Below are positions 23,698-35,457 of a stretch of 64,000 nt of DNA, in pieces. The stretch comes from Eustoma russellianum. Its lineage: Eukaryota; Streptophyta; Magnoliopsida; Gentianales; Gentianaceae. The notes below the pieces were generated by a model. It did no database searches, was not told the origin of the DNA, and saw nothing but the letters and a program-made list of their open reading frames with translations. Within the stretch, counting starts at the first letter, position 1. Each line of letters begins with the position of its first letter. Made by a program: the position numbers and the translations under genes. The stretch is taken from contig AP025065.1 of assembly GCA_036186865.1 (NCBI GenBank), positions 7,769,709 through 7,833,708 of the forward strand, written 5' to 3'.

Positions 23698-24839
23698 ATG
23701 CCTCCAAGACGTGAGCCAGCAGGAAATAGAGGGCGCGATGGAGATGACCATCAGGGTCAGGGGGCTATCCCCCAAGTTATTGCCGATACCCTAGCCACCC
23801 TAACTACCCTGGTGGCTCAGCAGCAGGTGCAGATGGCTCACCTGCAGCAACAGCAGGAGCAGCAGCAGCAGCAGCCCCCACCACCACCCCCCCGGGACTT
23901 TGATTCTTTTATAGGGAGATGCAGCACTCCTGAGTACCGATGTTTAGGGGCACGACACGGCCAGAGGAGGCTGAGATTTGGCTCCGGAGTGTGACCGAAC
24001 AGTTGAGATTATTGCAGGTTCCTGATGACCTGAAGGTGGAGGTGGTCGTTTCATTTTTGGAGGGTGATGCGAGGGGATGGTGGCTTAGCGTGCAGCGCCG
24101 GTTGACCCCTCAGTTGACTTGGACTCAGTTCTGATAAGAGTATTATAGGCACTACATTCCAGAGAGTGCCATACAGAGGAGGATGACTGAGTTCCAGCTA
24201 CTTACTCAGGGGTCCATGACCGTGGACCAGTACGCGGAGAGATTTCATGCGCTTGGGAGATATATGACCTCCGTTATGGATAACGAGAGGGCAAAGATTT
24301 CTAAATTCAAGACTGGATTGAGCCCTCGCATTCAGTCGTTGATCATTTGTGCTAGACCGGGGACTTTTGAGGATTTACTTGAGGTATGTCGGGATGTTGA
24401 GGGTGACCTCAGGAGGAGTGCGGTAGACCGGACGAAGCGGCCACGGGAGGAGTACCGTTCCGAGAGACCTGGGAGATGGCTGAAGGTGCCCCGCCGCCAG
24501 CAGCAGGGGAGCTCTGTTCGACCACCGCAGCAGAGACAGTTTACTCGCCATTAGCCATCGAGGGACCGGCATTGACAGATGCATAGCCAGTGAGGACGGT
24601 GGCACCCACTATACCATGTGTCCATTGTGGGCGTTTTCATCCGGGTCAGTGCTGGAGGACCAAGGACGTTTGCTACAGATGCGGCACACCAGGGCACTTT
24701 GCCAGAGACTGCCCCGCGCATGGACAGGCACCCCCAGCACAGCAGGGCCAGACGCAGCAGAAGGGGAGACCGAAGACTAATGCCCGAGTACACGTCCTGA
24801 CACACGCCGACGTCGAGGAGACCGGCGACATCATAGCAG
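23698..24839 (+). pseudogene. TE3 gag with zinc knuckle
   Basis: The start MPPRREPAGNRGRD at 23698 is chosen because the corresponding gag of TE8 starts MPPGRDN. A Gln/Pro-rich stretch (about 23820-23900) precedes the retrotransposon gag domain (EGDARGWWLSV, RFHALGRYM). The knuckle CYRCGTPGHFARDC is intact at about 24672-24713. A frameshift near 23900-23940, a double stop at about 24133 and stops near 24552-24590 break the frame. Gag ends at an intron donor (24839/24840). Confidence 0.88.
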
Positions 24840-24949
24840 GTACACCTTAATTCAGTGTTAAATGCACCTTAATTCACCTTAATCTAGTTGCTTTAAATAC
24901 CTTTCCTTATTGCGGTTATGTGTTATATGTATAACCCTGCACATGTTAG
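24840..24949 (+). other. TE3 intron 1 at the gag/protease junction (110 bp)
   Basis: GCAG|GTACACC...ACATGTTAG|GTGAGG. Splicing gives an uninterrupted frame (IIAG-EVLVNK) at the point where TE8 has an intron of 85 bp in the same codon and phase. Read without splicing, the frame meets TAA two codons after the split Gly codon. Confidence 0.75.
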
Positions 24950-25512
24950 GTGAGGTATTGGTTAACAAGGTCTCAGCATACGTACTTTTCGATAGTGGAG
25001 CCAGCCATTCATTCATCGCTAGGAGGTTTGTCAAAAGTTTGAATATTCCACCTGAATGGCTGGAGATTCCTTACCGGGTTCAAACTGCCGGTGATCAGGT
25101 GTTTGTATCGCACTACCAGTATAAGGATTGTCCACTGGAGATTAATGAACTAGAATTCGCTGCAAATCTGATTCCGATCCAGATGCAAGATTTTGATGTT
25201 ATTCTGGGCATGGATTTTCTGGCTAAGTATCAGGCCACGATTGACTGTCGTCAGAGGCAGGTTAGCATGCAGACGCAGAGCAACCAGGAAACCATCTTTC
25301 AGGGGGATTTCAAGTTGCATAAGGCGCCCAAAAAGATTTACATGAGTGCAGCGCAGGCGCATAGGGCATTGAGAAAAGGTAATCTATGTTTTCTTGTATA
25401 TGCTATTGGTGTTGAAAAAGATGTACCCTCGATGGATTCGATACCAGTGGTGAATGAGTATAAGGATTATTTCCTGATGAACTGCCGGGACTACCACCCA
25501 GTCGGGAGGTAG
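24950..25512 (+). pseudogene. TE3 aspartic protease
   Basis: Contains VLFDSGASHSFI (the catalytic Asp-Ser-Gly motif) and the downstream FDVILGMDFLAKYQATIDC motif of Gypsy proteases. A frameshift near 25470 separates it from RT. It cleaves the Gag-Pol precursor inside the particle in functional relatives. Confidence 0.87.
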
Positions 25513-26480
25513 AATTCGAGATTAATTTACTGCCCGGTGCTGAACCGATATCGAAGGCACCGTACAGGATGGCTCCGGCTGAATTGAGGGAGCTGAAAGA
25601 ACAATTGCAGGAGTTACCAGATCGGAAGTACATTCGACCCAGCGTCTCACCCTGGGGAGCTCCGGTCTTGTTCGTGAAGAAGAAGGACGGCGGCATGAGG
25701 CTTTGCATTGATTATCGAGAGATTAATAAGATCACCATCAAGAATAAATATCCTCTACCCCAGATCGAGGACCTCTTCAATCAGTTAAAGGTACCCCTTC
25801 TAATCAATACAACTCACAATTCATATTATTAAATTCTCCATTTAATTTTGCAACATTGGCATTCTTCAGGGCGCTAAAGTATTCTCCAAAATTGATCTTC
25901 GATCTGGATACCATCAATTGAGGATTAAAGCCGAGGACGTAGCAAAGACTGCCTTTCGCACTAGATATGGACATTATGAATTTTTGGTGATGCCATTCGG
26001 TCTCACTAATGCGCCCGCAGCCTTCATGGATTTGATGAATACGGTGTTCAGGGACCAACTTGATAAGTTTGTGGTAGTCTTTATCGATGATATATTAGTC
26101 TATTCTCCGGATGAGGAGTCCCACGAAAAGCACCTGCGGGAGGTTCTGGAAGTTCTCAGGAAAAAGAAGTTATATGTAAGTTTAGTAAGTGCGAGTTCTG
26201 GCAGAAGAGTGTTGCGTGCTTGGTACACGTGGTCTCAGATGAGAGAATTTCTGTAGATCCCAAGAAGATTGAGGCCATTACTGAATGGCCTAGACCGACT
26301 AATGTGACCGAAGTGAGGAGTTTTCTGGGCTTGGCCGGCTACTATCGGAAGTTTGTTGAAGGATTTTCATCGATAGCAGTGACCTTGAGCAGATTGACTC
26401 AGAAAAAGTCAAAGTTTGTCTGGACCGCTGAATGCGAGCAGAGTTTTGAAGAACTTAAGAGACGATTGACGACAGGCCCT
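25513..26480 (+). pseudogene. TE3 reverse transcriptase with private intron
   Basis: PYRMAPAELRELKEQL, VLFVKKKDGGMRLCIDYREI, then an intron (25791-25869), then VFSKIDLRSGYHQLRI, FLVMPFGLTNAPAAFM and the catalytic FIDDILVYS near 26080-26105. A one-base deletion near 26177, in the codons for YVKFSKC, shifts the frame. The frame resumes with VVSDERISVDPKKIEAI and RSFLGLAGYYRKFVEGFS. Confidence 0.9.
25791..25869 (+). other. TE3 intron 2 in RT (79 bp)
   Basis: AAAG|GTACCCC...CATTCTTCAG|GGCGCTAAAG, phase 0. Removing it joins DLFNQLK to GAKVFSKIDL, as in intronless relatives. TE8 has no intron here (its sequence runs straight from DLFDQL to FSKIDL). Confidence 0.78.
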
Positions 26481-27059
26481 ATTCTTGCTCAACCCTCAGG
26501 TTCAGAAGGGTTTGTCATATATAGCGATGCATCGAAGAACGGACTAGGTAATGTACATGATTTCAAAGTTGAATTATACGCATTACAATTGTGGCCTAAC
26601 TGTTTCTTTGCAGGATGTGTCCTTATGCAAAATGGTAGGGTCGTCGCTTATGCTTCAAGACAATTGAAGCCATACGAGCAGAATTATTCGACGCATGACC
26701 TGGATTTAGCGGCAGTAGTTTTTGCACTTAAGATTTGGCGTCATTATCTTTATAGAGTGAAGTGCGAAGTATTCACGGATCATAAAAGTTTGAAGTACTT
26801 ATTCACCCAGAAGGAGCTGAACATGCGTCAAAGGAGATGGCTTGAGCTTTTAAAGGACTACGATTTGACTATCAGCTACCATCCGGGGAAGGCGAACCGA
26901 GTTGCGGATGCTCTGTGTAGGAAGTCCAGCCATGCCAGACAGACACCGTTGGAGAGAGATATGGCAGAGTTGGACCTTGACATTGTGGACTCCACAACGA
27001 ATGTTCTAGCGGCATTGATTATCACTCCATCTTTGATTGAGCAGATCAAAGAGGCGTAG
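26481..27059 (+). pseudogene. TE3 RNase H with intron
   Basis: FVIYSDASKNGLG (catalytic Asp), intron 26548-26613, then CVLMQNGRVVAYASRQLKPY, HDLDLAAVVFALKIWRHYLY and FTDHKSLKYLFTQKELNMRQ. A TAG at 27057-27059 replaces a Gln codon before the integrase. The catalytic residues seen are intact. Confidence 0.9.
26548..26613 (+). other. TE3 intron 3 in RNase H (66 bp)
   Basis: GGACTAG|GTAATG...CTGTTTCTTTGCAG|GATGTG, phase 1. It is a multiple of three with no in-frame stop, so the ORF stays open but would gain 22 unrelated residues between NGLG and CVLM if unspliced. TE8 has a 69-bp insert in the same codon. Confidence 0.75.
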
Positions 27060-27062
27060 AAG

Positions 27063-28250
27063 GGAGATGTAACACTTAGTGAGCTACGGGAGAGGATGAT
27101 GACTAGTCAAGTTGATGGGTTCCAGATCCATGACGATGGCAGTATGTGGTTTCAGGGGAGACTGTGCGTACCGGAGGTTAAGGATCTCAGACGAACGGTA
27201 TTGAAGGAGGCGCATAACTCGAAGTTGTCAATTCATCCGGGTGCTACCAAGATGTATAATGACGTAAAGAAGCATTACTGGTGGAGCGGTATGAAGAGAC
27301 ATGTAGCTGAGTTTGTTGAGAGTTGTCTAGTATGTCAGCAGGTCAAGGCGGAACACCAGAGACCAGGAGGTTTGTTGATGCCATTGGAGATTCCTGAATG
27401 AATGTGGGATCATGTAACTATGGATTTTGTGATGGGTCTTCCGAGGACTAGGAATGGTAATGACATGATCTGGATGATTGTAGACCGTTTGACTAAGTCC
27501 GCTCATTTCCTACCAGTGCCGAATGATGTGACTCTGGAGAGGTTGATTACACTCTATATCGACAACATCATCAATTTACATGGTGTTTCAGTCAGTATTG
27601 TCTCTGATGGTGACTCGAAGTTCACTTCTAGGTTCTGGTCAGCATGTCAAAAGAGAATGGGGACCAAGCTATGATTGAGTACTGCGTTTCACCCGCAGAC
27701 AGATGGACAGTCAGAGAGAACCATACAGACGTTGGAGGATATGTTGAGAGCTTGCGCCATTGACTTTAAGGGGAACTGGGATAGTATGATCAAGATGATT
27801 GAGTTCTCCTACAACAACAGTCATCACAGCGCCATCGGCATGGCACCATTTGAGGCACTCTATGGGCGAAAGTGCAGATCCCCTATCCTTTGGGATGAAG
27901 TTGGAGAGCGCGCGGTCACTGGTCCAGAGTTGGTTGAGCAAACCAAGGAGAAGGTTAAGTTGATTCGGGAAAGGCTTAAGGTTGCGCAAGATAGAAGTAA
28001 CAGCTGGACTGACTCGAAGAGGCGTCCGTTGAAGTTTGATGTTGGAGAAAAGGTCTACCTGAGAGTATCGCCTATGAGGGGTGTTGCGAGATTTGGTCTT
28101 AAGGGTAAGCTGAGGCCTCGATACATTGGCCCTTATGAGGCGCTCGAAAAGATTGGTTCGTTAGCTTACCGTTTGGCATTGCCTCTGGCGCTAGCCCAAG
28201 TGCACAATGTGTTTCACGTACCCCAACTGAGGAAGTACGTCCCGGATCCG
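27063..28250 (+). pseudogene. TE3 integrase
   Basis: The HHCC zinc-binding region (KEAHNSKLSIHPGATKMY ... ESCLVCQQVKAEHQ) is followed by the core: MDFVMGLPR (first Asp), SIVSDGDSKFTSRFW (second Asp) and FHPQTDGQSERTIQTLEDML (Glu). Stops at 27399-27401 and 27672-27674 interrupt the core. The GPYEALEKIGSLAYRLALP segment closes the domain. It normally inserts the cDNA into chromatin. Confidence 0.9.
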
Positions 28251-28259
28251 AGTCACGTA

Positions 28260-28460
28260 CTGGATGCGCCGCCTTTGAGGATCAGACCGGACGCCTCATA
28301 TGAAGAGACTCCTGTACGGATTTTAGATCGCAAAGATCAGGAACTAAGAAGAAGAGTCATCCCGTATGTCAAGGTACAATGGAGCAATCACAAGGAAAAT
28401 GAAGCGACTCGGGAGCTGGAGGACCAGATGTGCGAACGCTATCCGGGACTTTTCGATTAG
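28260..28460 (+). pseudogene. TE3 C-terminal chromodomain-like region
   Basis: Residues after the integrase (EETPVRILDRKDQELRRR, VKVQWSNHKENEATRELED) match the C-terminal chromodomain-type tail of Tekay/Del chromoviruses, which is thought to guide insertion to heterochromatin. It ends at TAG 28458-28460. This stretch is intact here. Confidence 0.75.
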
Positions 28461-28526
28461 GGTACATCGAATCTCTCTAGACTCTATGATTAAGTTACGT
28501 TAAGTTTCAAGGACGAAACTTTTTGT

Positions 28527-28539
28527 AAGGGGGATAGGA
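28527..28539 (+). other. TE3 polypurine tract
   Basis: AAGGGGGATAGGA directly before the 3' LTR, preceded by a TTTTTG stretch, as in TE8. Confidence 0.85.
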
Positions 28540-30687
28540 TGATACGAACCGAAAAAAATAAAGAAATAAAATGAATAAAATAAATAATAGTAAAAATTAA
28601 TTAGAATGAAATAAATAAAAAAAATATAATCACGTGGGTGTGTGCTGTGAGTGGCCGAAATTGAGGAGATAAGGAGGTGGGATTTAAATTGTTGAATTAG
28701 TTTGGAAAAAAAAGGGGGGATAATAAGGAAATAAATTTTGATTTACCTAAATCTAATCTTAATTTCCCTAATAGTGCTTAACTGAAAAGGGGATTTAAAC
28801 CCCAGCCATCTTATGCGGCAGAACATTGGAAAGTAAAGAAAAAAAGAGGAAACGACAAGAGAGGGAGGAGGGCAGCGGGTGAAGGAAGAAGAAAAAAGGA
28901 AAAGCAATCAAAATCATCTCAACCTATTCATCTTTATTTGCGTGGTAGTCTAAGTTGTCTGCAATCGAGGTAGGTTCCCTTTTCCCCCTCCAATTTGTAC
29001 AAATTCAAGCATGTTTTGGTGATATCCTATGTGTTTTTGTTGCTGTAATTGTTGAATTTCATAGCATATTGTTTCAATCTGTGAAAAGCATGAGCTTTGA
29101 TTACTGTAGAATGCATTTGATGACTATGGAATACGCGCGCGCAGGGTGGCTCACGCTCCTCCTGAACGCTCAGCGGTTAATGGATTGATTTTTTTTAAAA
29201 AAATTAATATAGGGCCGACCTGCAGTCAGCGCAGACCAGGCCAGCCCCTTAATGGGCCGCTGGCTGGCTGCTGCAGGACCAGCCCAAAATCGCAGGGTTA
29301 TAAAAAAAAAGGGGGGGAAGGCTGGTAGCGGACCGGGCCGGATGGCCAGCGGACCGGGCCAGACATCAGCCGGCCCAATAACTTATGAAATAAAAAAAAA
29401 GGGTAAATGGATAACAGACCGGACCTGGAGGGCTGGCCTGCTGGCGGACGCGGACCAGGGCTGGCGAAAGGGGCCAGCCCATTTACTAGATGATTGTTTA
29501 TTTTATTTACCATAATTATGGAAATTCTATATTGTTAATTTAATTAATTTAAAATGGTAATTAATTATAGAAAAATATAAATAAATATCAGAAAATTATA
29601 AATAAATTTCAGAAATTATAAAATGAAGAAACTAAGTTATTTTAATTAAATTTCGGTAATTGTGATAATTTATCTAATTTAGATAATTAGGAAATAAATA
29701 GAAATAAATAGGAGAAAAATAAGGAAAAATATGGTAAAAGGCCGATGAGTGTATTCGAACAGTGGAAAAATGGATGTGACGCCGAACAATGCTGAATCAG
29801 TATTTGGATCATAAGTGAACCTAGAATTGAGTGCGGGAGGATGGGCCAGGGGCCTCAGGCGTTTGTGTTTTTGCATTCATGGCACGTGCACTGCATTGAT
29901 GGCGGGTCGTGACGTACGGGTCACGGGCGCTCAGGATGGTGTATGGTGGCGGGGCCACGACACTCAGGATGGTGTGCGGTGGCGCAGCCACGCACACTCA
30001 GTATGGTGACTGTGGGGTGTACGACCTGCAGCCACTCAGTAGGACCCGGGTTCATGCATTGCACGGATAGATATCGGTATTCTGTGTGACATGACTTTGT
30101 TGCGTGTGACATGCATATTGGGACATGCATCACGTTGTTGCGCATATTTTACTTGGAGTGCTTTACCTTTCCCTATTCTTTCATATGCTTATGTGATATC
30201 ATGTTTTATGTGTTATGTGTCATATCATTATTGGATGTTTGTCTTGTACTACTTGGAGGCAGGTGCCTACTGAGTGATTTCCCTGTTACTCACCCCTACT
30301 CCCCCCCCCCTCCAGGTGAGAAGGTAGGGGACTTCGATTATGTCTTTGTTGAGGACGGAGCTGACACGGTGGAGTGGGCAGATTGATGGCCGCACCTAGG
30401 ACACGGGACAACCTTGCGGATATTTGCTATTATTTTATTGGGATTTCATTAGTCACTACCCTAATTAGACAGTTGGCACATTGATGTATTGTTAGTACTG
30501 GTTTAGTGTTTTATTGAGATATTTCCTTTCATTTATAGAATTAATGAATGGTATTTCGTTTCCGCGCGAAAAATCTCTACGTCTTTTTGGGATATGTTGG
30601 AAATTGATTCGACGCTTTGTATTCTCGTTAGTGAGATATGGCGGGCGTACTGTTCCCGATGCTAGGGTTCGGGATCGGGGCGCTACA
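28540..30687 (+). repeat. TE3 3' LTR with internal deletion
   Basis: 2148 bp. It lacks the roughly 260 bp corresponding to 21617-21875. The junction near 29132 joins GGAATACG directly to CGCGCGCAGGG, a GC-alternating microhomology. Confidence 0.93.
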
Positions 30688-31440
30688 TCCATGCTATGCA
30701 TTCATTAAAAGTCAACGTCAGGATATATATATTCACACGCTAAATACATCGAATAGCATAGGCATAGATTTAAACATGCATGAAAAACACTATTTTTAAT
30801 TAATTCTAAAATGGTAGATAACATGAACCTTTCAAACAAACACAACGCACAATATCTCCTCCTATAAATGCCTCCAAAGGTTTGAAGAAAGACGTCACAT
30901 CTCTCTTCATCTTATTCATGCTCCTCTCCCTACAACCTTCAAGGCGAGGAATGTGGTGTTTGAACCAAGAAACCAAATCCTTTTCCTAAATGTTTGGTTT
31001 CTTGTCGGAAGAATTATAGATCCATTTCAAGAAGTTATGTCTTTCGCTAGTAGGCATAAGTAGGCTCCATGGGACAACTCATACCAGAGGAAATATTCAA
31101 ATTCCCATGAACTTCAGTTCCGTCACGCCATGCAAAAGTATTTATTTGCAATTGTTTTTTGATATATCATGTATTTTTCTATTTCTTTCTGATTCCAAAT
31201 CTGACCATTTTATGGGCATATAAGGAATTAAGACGGTATGGGTGGGAATCTTGGTAAAAGTGGAAGAAATTTAGGCAACTGAAAGCAATCCATTTCAATG
31301 AGCTCCTAGTTAGTAGGAAACATCAAATATATTGCAGCTTTGGTTTGGTTTCTTTGTATGGCAAGAGACAAAAAGGGTTGTTTTCTTTGAAGAGAAATCG
31401 CCTTCTGCATACATATACATATAGATATATATATTTTTTT

Positions 31441-32165
31441 TAACAAGAAATATATATATATATTTTACTAAAATAAAAGCTCACTTATGGTGGAGGAAAA
31501 CCTTATTACACCAACAAAAGTATAACGGGCAAGTAGAATGAAGATTATCAACATCCAAAATGTATATGATATGCCGCATTAAAACCTTGCCAAGTAAAAC
31601 CACCCTTGTGGATAAAACCTTGGCGAAGGAAAAAGCGTACATATTTATATGTTTGGAGTGTTGATAGACATCACAGTGTAAAAGGAGAATTACAAAAATC
31701 CACACATGACACATTTTGAGCGAAAAATGTTGAAGCCGTAGGAACCCCCTAGCGTGATGTTGTAGACCAACCCCGTAGCGAAAATCAGCCGCCTCAGCAT
31801 GAGAAGCAAGTTGTAGATGTGATTCCGTCCATGCACGAACAAAACATGAGAGCGCGTTAAACATGAAGCTGAGATATAAGAAAATGTAGCAGACCAAGTG
31901 AATGTAAATCATACCGAGTCTGCCTATACTCGTAAAAGTACAGGCAGAGAAAATAAGAGAAAGCCAATCCATATGGAAGACGTGGGGAAGTTGTACTCGA
32001 TGGCATCGCCCAACAAGCCACGGATGATACATATAGCACCAAAGATGTAGAATTCACATAAAATCCCAGGCATGATAGTGAAGCCCAATTCCGTCCAAGA
32101 AAGCAGGATGTGAGACCGTCCATGTATTAATGAAACATGATAGTGCGTCAAGCATGAATAGTAGA
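31441..32165 (-). repeat. Unclassified interspersed repeat X1
   Basis: Inserted in a TA microsatellite that is uninterrupted in copy A. Its start (ATTTTACTAAAATAAAAGCT, GGTGGAGGAAAACC, TTATTACA) resembles the start of X2 near 50990. Two diverged subunits about 290 bp apart share CCGTCCATG, AAACATGA-AG-GCG and CATGAA phrases. ORFs of up to 183 codons on the minus strand do not look like a conserved protein. On the minus strand the end is AT-rich (AGTAAAAT), so it may be a truncated LINE 3' end. The class is not established. Confidence 0.45.
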
Positions 32166-32189
32166 CATAAACAGTTACCATAGACCAAC

Positions 32190-32196
32190 ACATAGA

Positions 32197-32234
<38 letters not shown>

Positions 32235-32441
32235 CACACACACACATATATACATACACACACACACATATATACACACACACACACACACACATGCATA
32301 CATACATACATACATACATACATACATACATGCATATATATATATACACATACATACATATATATATATATACATACATACATATATGTATACATATATA
32401 TATATATACATACATACATATATGTATACATACATATATGT

Positions 32442-32495
<54 letters not shown>

Positions 32496-32530
32496 ACATA
32501 TATGTATGTATGTATATATATATATATAGG
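32190..32530. repeat. Compound microsatellite (AC, ATAC, TA, TATG)
   Basis: Roughly 340 bp of interspersed (CA)n, (CATA)n and (TA)n tracts. Long ORFs encoding Tyr/Ile/Cys/Val repeats on both strands are artefacts of it. Confidence 0.96.
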
Positions 32531-33769
32531 CATAATTTTGTTTCTTATAGTTTGTTATCTCAGAATGTCGATGTAGTATGTGCTATATTTTTATTTTTCA
32601 ACTCACCGTTTTCATTTAATGAAGATTTTTTTTTCTGAATTAATCAATCCTTTATGAGTTCCATTAATATGCAAGAGATATTAAAGGGGAAATACGTAGT
32701 TAGAGGAGAAACATTAAAAAGGAAAGGAAGAAGAAGTAAAAGACGGTTGCGGTGTATTGATTTGCTATTTCTGCCTTGGATTTATTGACCGATTAAATGT
32801 CCATTTATACTTAACAATTCAACTTAAACTATAAGAGAACAATGTAACAGGCAAATGATATCCTAATTTTTCTATGAAACATTTCCTTTACTCACTGAGA
32901 ATACATGATGAACAGTTTCTTTTGAGTTTAATTCATGTTATTAATAAGTGGATGACGCCTAATCATTGTATGTATCCACCTTACGAAAAACAAAAAGGTT
33001 GATTCAACGCTTCAGGTCATATTCCAGCTGGCAAAATCAAAGTACTTTAGGTTAACTGTAGCGACCCGTCTCGAGCCCTACTACTTAAAACGACTCACTC
33101 GCCGTATTTCACTAAGAAAGATACAAGGCGTCGAAATCAAAACAAATACACGTCAGCGGAAGTCATGAAAACTAAAACCTCGAAATAATCATAATCATTA
33201 ATATCAATGTCTAAGGAAATCTAAATCTGATACAATGGTCAAACGTAGATAAATACTAAATCTCAAAAATTACATAAACTTTGAGTAGCAAAAATAATTG
33301 TCTCTACTAAATCTTCAACGAGTCTCATCTGAATATCCTCAATCTCGAAACCTCCATTCTTGATCATCCTCGGATGTACTAACTCAATTACCTGTATATC
33401 TGCAAAAAAATGTTAAGGCGTAGTTTGAACGACAAGTCGCTCAGCAAGTAATCCCACTATACTTACTATGGGATCATACACGCAGAAGCAAGTGTGATAA
33501 AAATATATAACAACATAAAATAGTAGCGTGCTTCTCTTTGCAAGTAAATTTACAATTCTGCCCCTAACATCCAAAAGCAAGTAGAGTGAATAGACCCAAA
33601 GTACGTAACAAAGTCCAATAAAGTACATAACAGAGTCCGATTAGGTACACAACAAAGTCCAATCGAGTACACAACAAAGTCCAATTAGGGGTTAGTCTAA
33701 CTCCAAAATCGATGATGCAATTTTCTAAATATGCAATGACAAAATGTCCAAAGTCAAATGCTCATTTCC

Positions 33770-33920
33770 AAAGTCCGAAATTCCAAAGTTTCCAAGTCCG
33801 ATTTAGCCGGTCCAATATCTAAAATCCAAATCCGAGTATAACTCGGTCCAAATCCAAATATTCAAATCCGGCTTAACCGGTCCAAATTCCAAATTTTCAA
33901 AATATCCAAAACCCGGCTAA
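33770..33920. repeat. Short CCGGTCCAAAT tandem repeats in the solo LTR
   Basis: Repeated phrases AGCCGGTCCAA, ACTCGGTCCAAATCCAA and AACCGGTCCAAATTCC form a degenerate short-period array upstream of the 53-bp minisatellite. Confidence 0.7.
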
Positions 33921-34024
33921 AACAGTCTAAAACAATGCGATGGCTATAACACTTTCCCTACAACTGACTTATACCGTAAGACTTACGAATTGATTCCTCC
34001 AAAATCCAAATATACTATAGACAA

Positions 34025-34220
34025 CATGTCCCAGACTAGGTAGTTACGTCTATAGCACCAAATATATGCCTTTGCACCCTGTCCCAGACTAGGTAGTTAC
34101 GCTCAGGCCCAAAATATGCATACAGAAGCCCTGTCCATGACGAGGTAGTTATATCTGCAGCAACCCAAACAGGCATACAGAAACCATGTCCCTGACGAGG
34201 TAGTTACATCTGCAGCGCTC
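34025..34220. repeat. Four-copy minisatellite (about 53 bp) in the solo LTR
   Basis: Units starting GTCCCAGACTAGGTAGTTAC at 34028 and 34081, and variants GTCCATGACGAGGTAGTTA at 34132 and GTCCCTGACGAGGTAGTTAC at 34188. Spacing is 53, 51 and 56 bp. Confidence 0.92.
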
Positions 34221-35457
34221 GATAACCAAAATAGGAATCAATTCGGCTTACCGATATATTTCCTTTGTAAGGGTGAATTTTTCAAGAATATGCAAATGCA
34301 ACTTTCAAAATCATTTTTCAAATATCAAAGTTAGTCCAAATTTTCAAAATGTGCCAAAATATCAATTTGTCAAAGTTACCCAAAATTGCCCTTCAAATAC
34401 CAAATATTTCAAAACAAATAGTCCAAACAGGACAGAATTATCCAAAATACTAAAATCATCACCATTTCAACCGTGTATGCATACACGTGCACATGCTCAC
34501 GCTCATACATGCACATATACACACATATACGTACACGTACCTCCCTCTAAATTTTCGGCCATACACACACAATATCACAAATATCATTCGCATATATATA
34601 ATACAAAATTCACATCGTTATATACATATACATAAACATAGGGTCATAAACTGACCTTTATTTAAATTTAGAATCTGAAGCTTCTAAATTTCCATAATGC
34701 GGCTGCCACTCTCTTCCTGATCTATATTCTTTTATTTAGGCCATCTTTTTATTTCTTTCTTTTCTTTTCTTTTTTTTTAAAAAAAACCAACGGCCAGTGT
34801 AAAGAAAATTCCAATGGACATTAAATTTTTATACATGTATTCGGCAGCGACCAAATATTCCAAAGGCAAAATATCATTTTAAGTGTTTGCGCATATATTA
34901 CCCACCACGTCTTTATATTATATCACGTAATTTGATTTTTATTTTTTTATTTGATTTTTGCCGTTTTCTCTGAAAAATAATATATAATACATATATGTTT
35001 CCACCTTCACACATGTGAGAGGCTCAGAGCACTTATCCATTCCTCAAACTGAAACTGAAACTCGTTACTTCCAAAATCCTTTTGATAACTGAAATCCTAT
35101 ATCACTTGCATAAATATGGAGGCGCACATGCTTATATCTATATACAATTATATTCTCGGCCACATAAGTTAGCAACAATTATGCATAGACCAATTTTCTT
35201 TCCACCGGCACATACATATATATACAATTCATTTATGCAATTTAAAAATACTAATGCATGATCCAAAGTTCTTATCAAAATCAAAATAACGTATAAATTT
35301 TTGCAAAACATAGCAAATATAGAGACATTACTTACCTCGATTACTATACTATACCATATACGAATTGGATTATATGTTGACGCAAGAAAAAACCCTTTAT
35401 TCCTCTCCTAGGATACTGCGCTGGTACTAAAGAAAAGAAAAGGCTGCAACACTTAAA

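Larger units (their letters stand above)
21025..30687 (+). mobile_element. TE3: Tekay/Del-like Ty3/Gypsy chromovirus with introns
   Basis: 9663 bp with target duplication TCCAT at 21020-21024 and 30688-30692. The LTRs are 2414 bp (21025-23438) and 2148 bp (28540-30687), start TGATACGAACC, end GCGCTACA, and are nearly identical outside one deletion. Domain order is gag, protease, RT, RNase H, integrase and C-terminal chromodomain-like region, as in Gypsy elements of the Tekay/Del clade. Three GT-AG introns restore the reading frame. Nonsense codons and single-base shifts prevent autonomy, but the LTR similarity suggests recent insertion. Confidence 0.93.
30688..33056. repeat. Copy B of host duplication, middle part
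   Basis: Homologous to 19150-20195 of copy A, with an inserted repeat and microsatellite at about 31420-32530. No gene could be recognised. A CT-rich, TATA-like stretch (CTATAAATGCCTCC near 30862) resembles that of copy A and may be an old promoter remnant. Confidence 0.75.

Noticed and set aside
31481..32032. 183-codon minus-strand ORF in repeat X1 as a gene
   Set aside because: No recognisable domain, it overlaps ORFs in other frames, and it lies in a dispersed repeat with internal subunits.
32054..32638. Long ORFs on both strands encoding Tyr, Ile, Cys and Val repeats
   Set aside because: They are translations of the compound TA/CA/TATG microsatellite. The same applies to 1124-1475 and 19603-19827.
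34273..34635. 120-codon ORF in the Gypsy solo LTR
   Set aside because: It overlaps low-complexity ACAC/ATAC sequence and short CCAAA repeats in a non-coding LTR.
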